This document shows, piece after piece, positions 49,480 to 63,196 of a stretch of 64,000 bases of DNA. The notes beneath the pieces were generated by a model that did not search any database, was not told the DNA's origin, and was given only the letters and a program-made list of their open reading frames with translations. Where the stretch lies: contig NC_092698.1 in the NCBI RefSeq assembly GCF_964275005.1, positions 32,233,162-32,297,161 on the forward strand, given 5' to 3'. Position 1 is the first letter of the stretch. Each line of letters starts with the position of its first letter. Source of the stretch: Diadema setosum. Taxonomy: Eukaryota; Echinodermata; Echinoidea; Diadematoida; Diadematidae. A program made the translations under genes and the position numbers.

Positions 49480-49566
<87 letters not shown>
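49351..49566. repeat. (CA)n(TA)n compound and pure (TA)n tracts
   Basis: CA repeats run into TA repeats to 49440; after about 40 bp a pure TA tract of ~85 bp follows (49482-49566). It is located just upstream of the MAM/IgGFc gene start. Confidence 0.95.
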
Positions 49567-49568
<2 letters not shown>

Positions 49569-51470
49569 GTATAAAGTATAAAATTACTTTTACTCTTTCA
49601 TGCATAGTACTTCTATTTTTAACCGAATTGACTCTTAGGGAGGGGACTAAGTTCTTGATGCGATATCAGATTTTGATGCTAAAAACCTTACTCTTCTACA
49701 ATACGAGAGTACCAAAAAGTAGGCACGTGCGATAACGCTTGATTTATCGGTGGTAAAAATCACTTGCTTTCTTCTTTTATTTTAAGCAACAGCGTACAAA
49801 AAGATAATATCACACAATAAAATAATCATCTGTACATCAGTCTTACATTACGATTTGTAACGCAAGAAAGGTAATCATTTCGAACGGAATGAATGGTTGG
49901 CTACATAAAGCACTGTACTGCACAATATTGATGGGCAAGGATCTTACAGAATACTGGACGTTAAGCGCACTTCCGAACAGTCATTAAAATTAATGTTACT
50001 GTTTAGCACCAATACAGTAGACAAAATAAGAATAGGACAGTAATGTAAACGTTTACAGTAGTGCGGTATAGTGTAATAGCAATAACAGAAGAAGAGGTAT
50101 AGTGCAGTACATATAGTACATGTATAGCAGTGATATAAATAATATAGTGTGGCAGCATGGACCTATATATTAGACGTGGTAGCAAAAGTGAAGGTAGTAC
50201 ATAATAATATTCATCAGAAGCAGTGTAATGTGACAGCGATTATTGTAATACGCGAGTCGAATAAGCTTGTTTAAACCAAAAAAAAAAAAACAGTAGTCGT
50301 TGAAGCAGAAAGTACAGCAATGTAAGAAGTAGTGTTACAGCTTTTAGTAAAAGCGGTTTTTGCAATTGTTGTTATAGCAGTTGATGTATCAGTTGCTGCT
50401 GCTGTAGCAGTTGTCGTAAAAAAAGTAGTAGTAATGTTCGAAACTTCAGATTGAAAAATGGTTCGTCAAGGCACTTACGATTTCTTGAATATCACGGACA
50501 TGGCCTACTCCTTCAGCTTCTCTACCAACATACAAACATTAACTCCACCTTCACACGTTTGGATCAAACTTAAGAAAAATAAAAACAATGGAATGTTTGG
50601 GGTGTGTGGAAAATATACAAACAAAATATAAAATTTCCAGGGCCATTCATTTCTCTACTGACTTCTTCAATGATAAGAAATTAGAAGAATAGAATTTGAG
50701 GGACGAAAAATGCATGGATAATATACAGCTGTCGGTATGTAAAAACAAAATTCTGTATATAAGGCAATATACTTGTAATAGTGTATACCTGTGGATAGAT
50801 ATTACAAGTAAAAAATATCGCTCCTATGCGCCGTCACATTATATACAGCTCCTGCGTCCGTTAAATTCAAACGCTTGAATTCAATTTCTACATGTATCTA
50901 TGTATTATCATATCACAAGAACATCGCGATTTTCGCTTTCATTTGTTTTCAAGATCTAGATCAATATCTTCCCCCTTTCTGCTGGATGAACGACAGTTAA
51001 GTAAATTGAATAGTTATCGATGACGCTGCTGCAACATAGAAACGTATAGAAAAAAAAACATTGTAAATAAACATATTAACATCGAATATCTGTGTCTCCT
51101 TAATCAGGTCACTGTGCTCAAGCGAACAGTGAGACAAATAAGTGTAAAACTCGCCTTCTATTTCAAAAAGAAAATAGCATAAACAATACATTTCGTTATG
51201 TTCTTCGCTGATGACAACTTCAAGGCCTGTTATTCCTGTTTTTATCCCTTCAGCATTGTCTCTTATACAAACCAACTGTTGGAAATTCATAGTCCATGTA
51301 CAAACATTCCTCTCCCTCCCCCCCCCCCCCCCCCTCCATCGCTGCAGACACAAACACACACAAAACAGACACACACACACACACAAACATTCAATCTTTC
51401 TTTTTCTATTTCTGTCCTTGTGTAAATTTGTCTCTGTCATGGAAGTCGTGCGAACAATGCCGAACCTGAC

Positions 51471-51847
51471 TCACACTCCGTCTTCTTTGCTATTGCCTCC
51501 ATCTCCATTTACCACCGTGGTTGTCGCGGTAACTTCTGGCACCTCGCTATGGTCGCAGTCACTCTTCAGTGGTTGCTGCTCCCACTGCGCGTCCGTACGC
51601 GCTGCTACGTCCACGTCCGCGCCGTCACCGCTTGCGCCTACCGCAACCATTTCCGCCCTTGCGCCCTCACTCCTTTCCACGTCGTCGTTGGTGCGTTTGG
51701 TCTTGAACGGTCCCTGGGGCCCGCGGATGAGCGCGATGGCTATCAGGGTGACGATGAAGGTGATGAATATAGCGATGGTGACGTAGAGCCCAACGTAGTT
51801 GAAGTTATCCTCGACTACCATCTCAATGGTGGTGTTGTTTGGAGTGC
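51471..51847 (-). CDS. Last exon of an unrecognised single-pass membrane protein
   Basis: Acceptor CCCTATAG, phase 1 in, 125 codons to TGA. It encodes a short outer stretch with NNTT, a strong membrane helix (YVTIAIFITFIVTLIAIALI), a basic stop-transfer region (FKTKR) and an acidic, Ala/Val/Thr-rich cytoplasmic tail of about 80 residues ending NSKEDGV. The layout is a type I C-terminus. No family was recognised and there is no known signalling motif in the tail. It joins in phase to the small exon at 56790-56852. Confidence 0.75.
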
Positions 51848-54800
51848 CTATAGGGTATAGAGAAAATGAAAAGGGATGAGTAAGTAAAAAGTGTTACACG
51901 ATTATTACACTTAAGGGTTTCAGACTGTTGTCACTCTCTCGATCGGCAGTACAACGTACCTTCAACTTTCAGTAGAATAACTTGGCTTTATAATCTGCCT
52001 GTGGGCTGCCAGGGTATCTTTTTTTTGACCCTTCATAAAATACAAGAAAGAAAAATAAAAATTATAATCAATATAACTGCTCGTATATTGCAGCTTTTCA
52101 AAGTCTTGCATTCTGAAGTGGAATGCCTCCAGTAATGTTTCTCATCTCAAGCAGTCTTCACCCTTCATGCTGTTTCTTTTGATTCATTATCTCGAAGACA
52201 GAATTGATATTGAATTAATTTCAAGCTCTCTGTCTCTTTAAGTGCACTACATTCCACTTAAGGTTGTTGAAGTTGAGTTTTTCCTACTGACTGTTTAGCT
52301 CCGATGTGAATCAAACCTCCCAGTCTGTATTGGTTTCATATCATTTCAACATTCATTTTATCAAATCAAACTTGCACATTGTGTACAGTTTAAATACAAA
52401 ACAGTCAACAAAAGCAAACAACCAATGGTAATTAACGATACATAAGTATGATTGAGTGTGAGAGTAAATTCATAATCACACATTGAAAGCAAATTAGCGA
52501 ACAAATACAACAAACAGAAATGTGGGTTTTCGCTTTGATTCATACATGAAGACATAACAGTAATTTTATAACGTACAATTAAATATAGGGAGAGATCGAG
52601 GCCCCCAGTCATTTAATCGCTCACTATAAGGCATTGTGCCTCACCGTCTCGTGACACGACATTTGATCCTGCAACAACTGCTCTGGTCTTATTTTCTCAA
52701 AGGACTTAGGGTTAGAGTTAGGATCATGATAGCGCTTTAGGCTTAATTTGATGTGAGGATTAGGATAAGGGTTAGGGTCATATTTGGGGGCAAAATTTAT
52801 GTTTGGATTAGCGTGCAGATATTTCATGGGAGCAATTGTCGCAGGCGCATAATAGTCATGGATATAAACCGGCTTTCATCCTCTGCCTTACAACATTGCT
52901 TTAGCGCCCTCTCGCGCTTCTAATGTGAAATCATCGGCTCGCAGGAATAATGTTGGACTGTTTTCGCACACAGAGAGTACTGTGCCTGTTTCACCAGTTA
53001 CAATTTCCGGTCAGTACATTATACAAGGACATCAAAGATAGATACCCGTTTTGGGTTGGCAATAAAAACTTAACAAAATGGTATATAACAGACTGATAAC
53101 GAGAAGACAAAGTGTAGCTATATGATTGAAATTCCGAAAATAGCTGTGGTGGCATATTCTTGTACACAATGCGGCAACCCCACGTCGTTTTTCTTGTCCC
53201 TTCGCATATTTATCGTCAAACTGACTGATTGAGCCCTGTTTTAAGCCCCATCACCTACGAACTCAAATTGCCTGTGCTAGTTATAGGTTTATCACTTGAA
53301 ACACGCACTATGATTAACCAAACACATTATTTCTACTGTGTTTGGACCAAAGAAAATGTTACCGTAACTTTGATACCAGATTATTTCAAGTTCATCCCCA
53401 AACCAATGTTCTCACTTTCATTTCTTTTTCAGTAACACAGTAAAGTGTACAGTGTGGTGGGCAATTAAATATGAGTAAAAGTACATGAATTGAAGGACGA
53501 ATAAAAGGACATAACAATGCACCATGTCCATAATGGAAATTATTATACATGTCAAGGAAAAAGGATAGAACACACTTGAAGACAGACGTGCCAATCAAAA
53601 AAAAAAAAAAAAAATACCCCAAATCAATAGCATATTCACAGAACTTCCTAACAGTGATTATGATAACAGCTAAAATCACGTTATCGTTTGCTCAGTACAT
53701 AATTCACATCGGATATAAACTAGTATAGGTCTATATGGCCAAAAAACATAGTTGATTTTACTAGTTATAACGCATTGAATCCTTCGCGAAGACAGCTACA
53801 TTGTATAGTGTTGTAGTCTTTGCACCTACATTGTCATAAAAAAAAATCAGTCATGTGTGTGTTAAATAGTTCTATCATATCTGTGAACATGGGTTTGTAT
53901 GTAGTTACTATCATTTGACAATTATTTGACATTGAATTAGTCAGTTCAGCTTATTATGACCATTTATGTCATATTCTTTTCCTTTTACAGATTCGACACG
54001 GATATAAAATATTTTCTACCTTTATTTATTTCACCTTTCCCTTTTTATCTTTATCTACCTTTGCTCATTCATAATACAAGCATTATAAACAAACTTGCTG
54101 AAAAACAACCTCAAAACTGAGTGCGGGTTAGACAAATGATAAAAACAAACAAATATGGCAAACTACAAGGAATCGCTTTTATTTAAGATTAACAAAAGTA
54201 ATTCTGCAATATCTTCCAGAAACCACGCGAGTAAGAAAAGTATTGGCTAATTACTGGGCGGTGAGAACTCATTTTCTTTTTAGTTTTGTTTGCTTCCTGT
54301 CGTTTAATCTTGTTTTCCCGCAAAAACAAAAACAAAAAAGACGAAAAGAGAGAAAGAAAAAAACAAATCCCTCGGCGAAGTTTTTCCCACAAAGTGAAAC
54401 ATGATGTCATTGTTTAGGGAGAATACATGTATCTTATTTTGCGACCTCAGTTCAGACAAAGTCACGTAAACATGTCTGATAGGACCTGCGCCGGATAAGA
54501 TTACTCGAAACAAACAATCCGTCGAAATGCCGTGTGGTGTCTTTGGCGATTACATTTGACCGAAACTAAAGAAAATCGAAAGACGGCGTGTTGTGACGCT
54601 ATTCAAATCGTGAAATTCTACTCAATAACATATGAAATTGTACTTGTAAATACGCAAACATTATTAATCCATAATACCAGACTTTCCAGCATAAATACAC
54701 CAGAGACACTACTTTTCAAAACTTTAAACCAATAGTCAGGAACACTTCACAGCACACAGGCAAACTTATTTTGTTAGCGATTATTGCCAGCTGAGAGAGG

Positions 54801-55083
54801 TTTATAGGATCACTTTGGTTAAACCCGTGTTAGAGAGTTACGAACACTGTACCTACATTATAAATCAAACACCAATCAAATGAAGGATTAATAAATGACA
54901 ACCCCTCCCCCCTCAGATTCAGATTTTATGCATGCTTTCATGTTCACCACAAAGCTTGCTGGAGGCTTGCCTTACCCAGCAACAACTGAGTGAATTTCTG
55001 CCTATAGAAAGTCATGAGAGGGAGCAGGTCAAAGAAATGCTTCGTTTATTAGGCTGTTGTAATAATGATGATGATGATGATGT

Positions 55084-55154
<71 letters not shown>

Positions 55155-56789
55155 TAGTAGTAGTAGTCGTAATAATGATAATTGTGAACCTATAAGAATA
55201 TCACATACTCAACTATGCATAACAATAATCAAAATATAAGAAATATTGATAAATTGAGAACATGACAAAAGCGGTCTATTGCAATAAGCTATTCCTTAAA
55301 GGCCCTATAGGGATTGAAGTCATAACATATTTGTCATAACAATCTTGTATGCATGATGCTTTAGCTATCCCCTGCCAAGCTGTGTGGATGGCGGGAACCA
55401 CCTTGGTTAAAAGTTTCCGAAGACTTTAAATAATTATGTTAGTAAAGCCCCTGTCAGTTGCAGGCAAATGGAGTTTATCATAATAAATATATAGGCATCG
55501 CCCTTTGAATTTCCTCCTATAGTCTTGCATGGTCGTTACGGGATGCAGTCCTGTCTTCCTATTGGTTAAAAGGAGTTGGAGAAAAACGAAATGATGCTTC
55601 TGGCACCATTAGGGGTGGGGCATAATGATGAGGATTGCTCTTCCTGTTCTCCCCCTTCCCCCCTCTCTCCCATTCCATCCCTCCCCCCCCCCCAATGATA
55701 ATGACGTCACTGACCCTTCTGATGAGCATCTGCGTTGCCTGCCAAGTTCTCGGGATCATCTAGTGAGAGAAGAAAAACGGGGAATCACAACGAAAAGAAA
55801 AAGATAAGTCTACATGCACGTTAAAACAGCTGCAGGTAAATATCACGCACTTCCGTATTGCCATGAACTTCTAATGCGAGGTCAAGCCAGCGCTATTTTT
55901 CTTGAGCAAAGAGAAAAAACTGTATTTTCATGCCTAAGAAGTGGAGTGGAAGAGGAGTCTGATGAGAACGTGTGGCTTGACTTCGCCTGGATGTGTATGT
56001 TCATTTTTTTTTTTTGTTGCGGTTTGTTGTTGTTGTTGATGTTGTCGTTGTTGTTGTTGTTGTTTTGTTGGTGTTTATATGGTAGAGCTTTCGTTACTGT
56101 CTCAAGATTATTAATGTCATACCCTTATCCACCTATATTGAAGCTGACGTCAAAAAACTTACTACACAGAATTTTTAGGATTTGGTCTCTGCTCTGTGAT
56201 TTTTTTTTTCTTCCAAGAACACAAACAGAAGGCATTAAAAGATTTGCGCAATTTATCCCTACTTGCTTTCTTTGCAAGTGGATATAAGTCAGTGTAAGTA
56301 TGTACAGAGCATTTTTTTTTCATCAGATGACATGTCACAAAAGTCCTCCCTATAGAATGCAGTCACGTAGGGCAAGAGAATGACAGCAACATCACTATAT
56401 TTTAAACAACAAAAATTACAATATATATAAAAGTGTATACATAATCTTAATAACAAAGAAAGAGTCAACAAGTCAACAACATGCATGCTTGTCAATTTGA
56501 GATATTTGTGATTATCGTGCTAAAAAAACACACAAACAAAATGATGAGAAAATAGAAGTCATTTTCAATCATGACTTCAAGACAATTCCTTGTCACGCAA
56601 CAGGTGGGGAACCCTTAGAGGTGGGGTACCCTCGCCTTTTGCTCTATCTGATGATGGACTTTATACTTTGAAATATCTGGAAATGGCGCTTAACCGAAAC
56701 CCGTTTTGCCATTCTTCAATATTATACTACTGTAGCACATAAAATACAAACTAATCATTCAACAACCAAAGAGACGAAGTCCATCTTAC
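51848..56789. other. Intron of the unrecognised membrane gene; mostly featureless
   Basis: Contains the TAG repeat, a stretch with degenerate TTAGGG-like motifs (about 52705-52775) and a possible decayed coding fragment at 55700-56000. Nothing else supported. Confidence 0.5.
55083..55165. repeat. (TAG)n trinucleotide repeat
   Basis: About 27 TAG units preceded by a short GAT tract; the poly-Ser frame through it is not a gene. Confidence 0.95.
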
Positions 56790-56852
56790 CTGAATTGTCC
56801 ACCGCTTCCGTATTGTCATGGGCTATGTTAGCATTGTCATCCTCCCTGTCGT
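56790..56852 (-). CDS. Small acidic exon upstream of the membrane exon
   Basis: A 63-nt exon between an AACTTCAG acceptor and a GTAAGA donor, phase 1 in and out, encoding DREDDNANIAHDNTEAVDNS. It splices in frame to 51847. Further 5' exons were not identified in the window; they may lie beyond position 64000. Confidence 0.65.
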
Positions 56853-56944
56853 CTGAAGTTCAACAAAAATCAAGATTAAAAGAAAAAATGTAAACATAAT
56901 GCAAATGATTCGTTGCGCAAGAAAAGCAACAGTATGATATTTAA

Positions 56945-57488
56945 AGGACAAATCCACCATTCATACATGCTGATTGAAAAATGCAGCAATATTAGTAGTA
57001 CACTTTAGTGAGAGTTTGAGGAAAATCGGACAATCCGTTCAAAAGTTATGAATTTTTAAAGGTTTCTGCTCAGTCACTGCTGGATGAGAAGACTACTACA
57101 GCTTGTGATGTCACATCAAAAGAAAACAAAAAGAAAATTCAACATATTTTCACTTTTCTCGCATAATAAAAGAACGCTTGACTTGCCTCTTTCAGAAGGC
57201 AGGGGGAATAATATTACCCTTAACATACGTCAAGGACAATCAAGGAAATGGGCACTTTTTTTCCCCCAAAAAATTGTGAAATTCTCTTTATATTTTCCTA
57301 ATTATCGTTCTACGTATGTGACATCATGCACTGTAGTAATCTCCTCATCCAGAAGTGACTGCGTATATTCTTTAAAGATTAATAACTTCAGAACGGATTG
57401 TCCAATTTCCCCCAAACTTTCACTGAGGTGTTCTATTAATATTGCTGCATTTACTCAATCCACATGTATATGAAGTTGAAATTGTCCT
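56945..57488. mobile_element. Foldback MITE, family 2, copy 2 (complete)
   Basis: 544 bp between TTAA at 56941-56944 and 57489-57492, ends AGGACAA...TTGTCCT. The long arms pair (GAGTTTGAGGAAAATCGGAC with its partner near 57390-57420). The open frame inside has no recognisable product. Confidence 0.8.
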
Positions 57489-59060
57489 TTAATGTATCAT
57501 AAAACATCAAACCATTACTCTTCTATTATTAGCAAATGATTCAGTCACTCGAAACTTTTGCGTTGCTTTGATATCAAACTGTTTATCTATTATTCGATCA
57601 TTATCTACCGGAATTTTTCCACATTCAGTTAATTAAATGCGCACTCATCTCCCTAAGCTCCAACAGGGCCCTAATGCTGAGATGACATTTGAAATTATGA
57701 TTAGAAACACTTAAACTCGTGCACTATAAGGATTATGCAGGCAGTTCATCCTTTCCCAATTTCATGACGAAATCAGTACGGCATGATAACATCTGAAAGT
57801 TTTCAAAACTTTTTTTTATACACAAAGATAGACCAAAATATTTTTGGATTGCAGGTATTTCGTGTCAAAGTTATACTTGTACAATACGATATGTCTTGAT
57901 TCTCTCAAATAAAATTCATTCACCACATCTGAACGGCACGGCGTGGTGTATTATATACGTAAGTAGGAAAAACACAACGTTACTTCAGTAGTAAAAAAAA
58001 AAAAAAATAAAAAAAAATAAAAAAAAAACAATAAAAAAAAAAAAACAATATATAGCATCAGATATCAATCCTCCCCTGAGTCGCTAACGAACCTCTAAAC
58101 TTTTATAAGTGAAAAACACACCAAAAATTCCAAAATACCAAATACGCCAAAAGTAGGACACGTTAAATTAAAAACCATAAAATTCGAATTGAATGGGATC
58201 TTAGAATTACATACAAGTTTTCACGAGACCGTTTTGTCACTCACGATCTGTCATTTGAATTTTGACTTTTACGATCATACATTTTACTTTGGTAACATCT
58301 CACTCTCCATGTACAATAATGTAATACATTGCACACTGTACACTTGCTAATTCATATCAGATCTACAAAGATTTGCTGAGAAGATGAAACTAACTACGAT
58401 TTCACTTCAAATTGGCATATTTTAGCCCAAATTTGTGCGAAAGTCAATGAGAGACACTCAAGGTGATGACGTCATAATATGTTTGTCACGTGATTGTAAA
58501 AGTGTAGCTGGTGTGAGTGTTAACGTTAAAAGCCCAGTTTTACCATTTTCTTATTTCTGATGTAAATGACGGTTACTGTTGTGTCTGTTTGGTTGTATTC
58601 TTATCATCAAAATATAATAAACACAAACAATGAAACTCAATCAAACATGAAACTGTACAAATGCATATCAAACTTGCCATACAAGACATATGTTTTTGTT
58701 CTTGCCTTCTATTTGTTTTAAAACGGCTACGAAAGCAAACTTAACAACAGGTAGTCAAAGTCAACACATTTTGGGCGATTATCAGCAATATCATATCTTT
58801 TTATCTTGCCCTTTGGCGCCTCACGCAATGCCATAGGATATGGTGGAGTTCCTTACTAAGATCTGTAACCTTGTTTCCCACACTAATTGATGTCCAAGAT
58901 TTTCCATTTCCATGACAGTGCTCTTTTCTGAGTATGCGAACTACTCACACTTGCCTTAAGGGCCTACTATTGATCAATGATAACACTCCAGAAATTTTAA
59001 TATTATAATACAGTCTTCGATCAAAATGTACCGAGACAACTTGATCAGATTTACGGCCAG

Positions 59061-59206
59061 GGCCCCGTTTCATAAAACTTGTTATTAGTGACAATTTGTC
59101 GTTGTTAAAAGCTACTGAAATCCTTGCATCTGATTGGCTATGAGCAAATTTGTCACAGAAATGTGGCAGTTGTCACTGATAACAAGTTTTATGAAACGGG
59201 ACCCTG
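59061..59206. mobile_element. Palindromic MITE with GGCCCCGTTTCATAAAAC ends
   Basis: The left end GTTTCATAAAACTTGTTAT and right end ATAACAAGTTTTATGAAAC are perfect inverted repeats about 145 bp apart, with a shared ATTGGCTAT core. This type of short foldback is frequent in marine invertebrate genomes. Confidence 0.7.
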
Positions 59207-59898
59207 ATATTGCTTGTTTCAGAACACAATGACTTTATCAAGTGTTGTGCGACAACATCCCACGGGGTGACTTGAACTAATTTCTGGTTTAAATCTAATT
59301 AGTGACAGATGAGATGCTGTTGGTCTAAATTTGTTGAAAAAAAAAATCATCCATGTTTAGTATATAAAATTGACATTACTTTTGACCCCCCCCCCCATAC
59401 ACATCGTCAAAATGCCTTAGACTCTAGAGCCTGTTACGTGAATTTTACAGTCAAACTTGACTCATGCATCACGTCTTGTCGCAAAAAAAAGCAAAAAAAA
59501 AAATTGTTCATAATTGTATTTCTCGGAGTTTTCATTTGAGTTATTGCATTCCGATATTTAGGATTGATAATGATAACCCTAATTTATCTTATTTAGCTTG
59601 TAAAAGCCTGTAAAAATTCAAGGTGACTGCTTGCAACACCTTGAGCACGAACTATTGAGATAATCCAGTCGCGGGTCAAAGAGCCCACTTCAATCTCCTC
59701 ACTCAATGGATAGGATAGCTACTTTTAAAGCAGAGTTCAAATTCACTTTGAAGTTATCTGTTTGCATGGAGATAGTGCTTACACAGTACATGTATTTTTA
59801 ATTCTATGTTGGTTTATTCGTGCGGAACACGATGATGAGCATATAAGATGGAGACAACGTGCCGTGGTCATTGCAGTTTTGCTACCCTCGTTCACCGT

Positions 59899-59944
59899 TT
59901 GTTTGTTTGTTTGTTTGTTTGTTTGTTTGTTTGTTTGTTTGTTT
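59899..59944. repeat. (TTTG)n microsatellite
   Basis: Eleven tandem TTTG units. Confidence 0.95.
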
Positions 59945-60475
59945 TGGGGGCAGGTAGGAGAAAACAGGGGTTGAACAGGTAACATTATTTTCATTTTCCT
60001 ACTTGATCTAACGATTTGTTCGCATCTTGAACAAGACAATTCTTGTGTCCATGTGTCCTCGAACTTGAACTATTTAAAGGCACACGAACTGATATTGAGT
60101 GAGCAATACTCAGTATGTGAATTCATGGTGTCTTTCAAAAACTCGCGAAATCCAAATACCCGAACCAACTTCCGAGGGGCGTAAATCAATTCCAGAGCCA
60201 GATGGGAATACCAGGTAAAAGAATCGGTGGGGTCAGGTCGTCTGAGGTCAGCCATCGCTTCTCACGTCACCGTGTTGACCTCTAAGGTCAACATGGTACT
60301 TCGAGAAACCCCGTCGATTTTGAACAATGACGTGTACGTCCATGCGCATGAGCAAAACTCGATCAGTTCAGAAACAACATCCTCCTCATTCGTCTACCCA
60401 CGTTTAGTTCGGGAGACGAAATATTTATAGGGAGGTCTTTCCACCTCCCTGAAACAAACCATCAAGGCATTTGGA

Positions 60476-60507
<32 letters not shown>

Positions 60508-60615
60508 TTGTGGGTATTTTCTTGGAAGTAAATGAATCATACAAGGAGGAAAATCTATGCTGGAAGCTGAATAAAAAATGTCATCATTTTATAATGGCGA
60601 GAAAGATGTCTTTAA

Positions 60616-60985
60616 AGGTACTGTTTACCATTGGGAGCAGTGATTTAAAAATGTTCGTGTTATAGTTGATGCATATATGTAGGTCAGTTGTACAACAAAA
60701 CATCCTAATATACGCATATAAAAAAAAATCGCAATTATAAAGCCTAAAATATAAGGAGATATCACTACTTTTCTCAATAAACCACAACTGTAGATTGACG
60801 GTTTAGTCTAGAATCATTTTTATTTGAACTACTCTTCACATTTTGTATATTTAACAATACTTAGCATTGATCATTATGGTTCAATTTTTTACATTGGTTG
60901 CTTCTATCCGTAACTCACATTTCAGAGCTATTTTTAAGCAGCAAAGCTGGGTTTTTGTTTCATCTGCAAATAGAAAATAATGCCT
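60616..60985. mobile_element. TTAA MITE, family 1, copy 2
   Basis: 370 bp between TTAA at 60612-60615 and 60986-60989. Shares GGGAGCAGTGATTT, AAACATCCTA, CTCAATAAACCA and TTTCATCTGCAAAT with copy 1 in the same order and orientation. Confidence 0.8.
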
Positions 60986-61918
60986 TTAATGTGTCTTCCC
61001 CTACAACAAATCTTACAAAGCTGGAATTAATCCAAGTCTTTTGTATACATCCCGGACGAGGAAACTCTGGATGACAAGGATGTATATTCGGACTTCCTTG
61101 CCTGGACCGTAACGAAAATTATAACGCAGACGAGTAATAAGTATTGCATGGGTCAAATTCGAGAATAATGGGGAGGGGAACAATTCCAGTGTCCTCGTCT
61201 GTGGCATGTATGCCCTTCAATACTTACGACTTGTACTACGTAAACCTCTGCAGTTTACATACAAGATGGTAAATCACGCTCTGAAAGTGTACGATAGCGA
61301 TGTTGTCACGTGACTGAAATTATGTCACTGGAACAGTGAACGGTACACAATCATAATATTCCGGTATGTTGGCACATGTCATGTTTACATTAGCAATTTA
61401 TTAGTCCATGCACCGCTTTTACAACAGAACACCTGTGGCAATACAGAAGACAGTGCTCTTCTTTGTATAGCGGTTAGTTTCGATTCAGAAGTATAGGGAT
61501 ATAAAAACGAGACCAAATTGGTTAAAAATTCATTTATTATGACTAAGCTACTCATTTGGAAATGCTATCATAGCTTGATAAGCATATCTATGCCCGACAA
61601 ACAAAATGACACCAAAAAGGTTTTGCCACCTCAGGTGGTACCAATATCCCATTTTTCGGGTCTTGGCCCATGGACTATACACTATATTTCTTTTGGAGAC
61701 AGCGCACTGATTATTGTACAAAGAGAGCGAACTGAAAAAAAAAAAAAAAAAAAAAAAAACACCTCCAGGTCAGGTGTATGAGGTTACCATTCTTCATTTT
61801 AATCGCTGCGACGATTGAAATACGATATTGCTCCTCCGATATTGCTTAATGATGATTACAACTCAATAAGTGTTCATAAGAGAACGTTTCTTCTCTTCAA
61901 GTCAAATTAAAGAAGAAA

Positions 61919-62480
61919 TCCACCCCAAAAATGAAGAAAGAGAAAAATATTCCATACAGAACGATACAAAAATCGGATAAGAAATAAGGAAGATATGATA
62001 TTTTGAAATTTCACATTTTTCGGTAAATATTTCTTAACCAGTTCTTATAAATATTCTAATGAGCGAGTTGATGATGTCATACCCTCACAATTTTCATGTA
62101 TATTATGTATGAAATTCAGAAAAATTGTTATTTTTAGCTAATACAAGTAAAGGCATGTTCCCATACTATAAAGATATATCAGACTTAACATTATTTTGTT
62201 CTTTTTAATTTTGGGTGGTTTTAAGACAAATACAGCTGAAATATAATAGTTTCGTCATTTCAGTATACGAAATGAACAAAAAATCGTGAGAGCATGACAT
62301 CGTCAACTTGCAGATTTGAATATTCATAAAGAACTGGTCAAGAAATGTTTTTCTAAAACATTTGAAATTTCAAAAAGGCATAACTACCTCATTTCTTATC
62401 CGATTTTTGTCATTTTGGTATCGTTTTGTATGGAATATTTTTCTTTTTCTTTCGAAGTTTATCTATTTTTGGGGTGGAAT
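61919..62480. mobile_element. Long foldback element, about 0.56 kb
   Basis: The left arm (ATCCACCCCAAAAATGAAGA... ACAAAAATCGGATAAGAAAT) is the imperfect reverse complement of the right arm (ATTTCTTATCCGATTTTTGT ... TTTTTGGGGTGGA). The 97-codon open frame in it is a by-product. Confidence 0.7.
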
Positions 62481-63196
62481 GCAAGTCTCCGTTCCAAGCA
62501 CACGTCAGTCACCTTCACATGTCGATGTCTGAGTGATGTGGAAACATTGCTTGGAAGTTTGGCCTATGGAAAAGTTGCCAGTGATGAACAGAAGAATGAT
62601 CCACATTAATGATTTCGACTAAATGTGATGGGATCATGGGCCTATAAGATTTTCACGACAGTGTTGTTGCATCGTGCTTGCTTTGCTTTTATCATTACTG
62701 CTTGACCCAATCTTGGGATATATGCAAGGTGGCCATGCACCTATATCTATAGCTTTCTGAGCCTTCAGCAACATCACATAACCCCTATATAGCGACATGC
62801 AGATGTGTGCACGTGTGTTGTCAACTCATCATCCACGATAGTGTTCATTTCGATATAATTAAGGCAAACTCTATATATGACTCTATCCTCCTGGTAGATG
62901 ATCTCATAAGAACTTATATTCATCAAATCAAACAGTGTCAGTTTCACTGAAATTGGATGATAATGAATACCTTATGATATGTCCATTTTCACTGTTTTGA
63001 ACATTAAAAAAATATCCTAGTATCTAGGTCCTAAATTGAACGAGAAGATGCCATTGTCTAATATCTCTCTCATTGCTTGGTACAATTAAGGAAGAGCCTT
63101 GTGTATGGGTCTGTATAGGGAGGGATCTATGGTGTGGCCTGTAATAATGACAATCTCCTCCTAAAATCATTGCTAAGTCATTCGTAGTCCAGTGGT

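Noticed and set aside
52705-52775. TTAGGG-like motifs as interstitial telomere repeat
   Set aside because: Only scattered, imperfect units (TTAGGGTTAGAG, AAGGGTTAGGGTC); not an ordered array.
60070-60255. 61-codon minus-strand frame MADLRRPDPTDSF...
   Set aside because: It starts at an ATG and is not low-complexity, but no family, signal peptide or matching splice phase to 56852 could be shown.
60424-60460. GGGAGGT-CTTTCC-ACCTCCC hairpin as a transcription terminator
   Set aside because: A 7-bp stem alone in eukaryotic DNA with no T-run or gene end nearby is not evidence of termination.
61013-61207. Minus-strand frame ending RDVYKRLGLIPAL, faintly like reverse transcriptase
   Set aside because: Too short, with no catalytic motif and no supporting frame around it.
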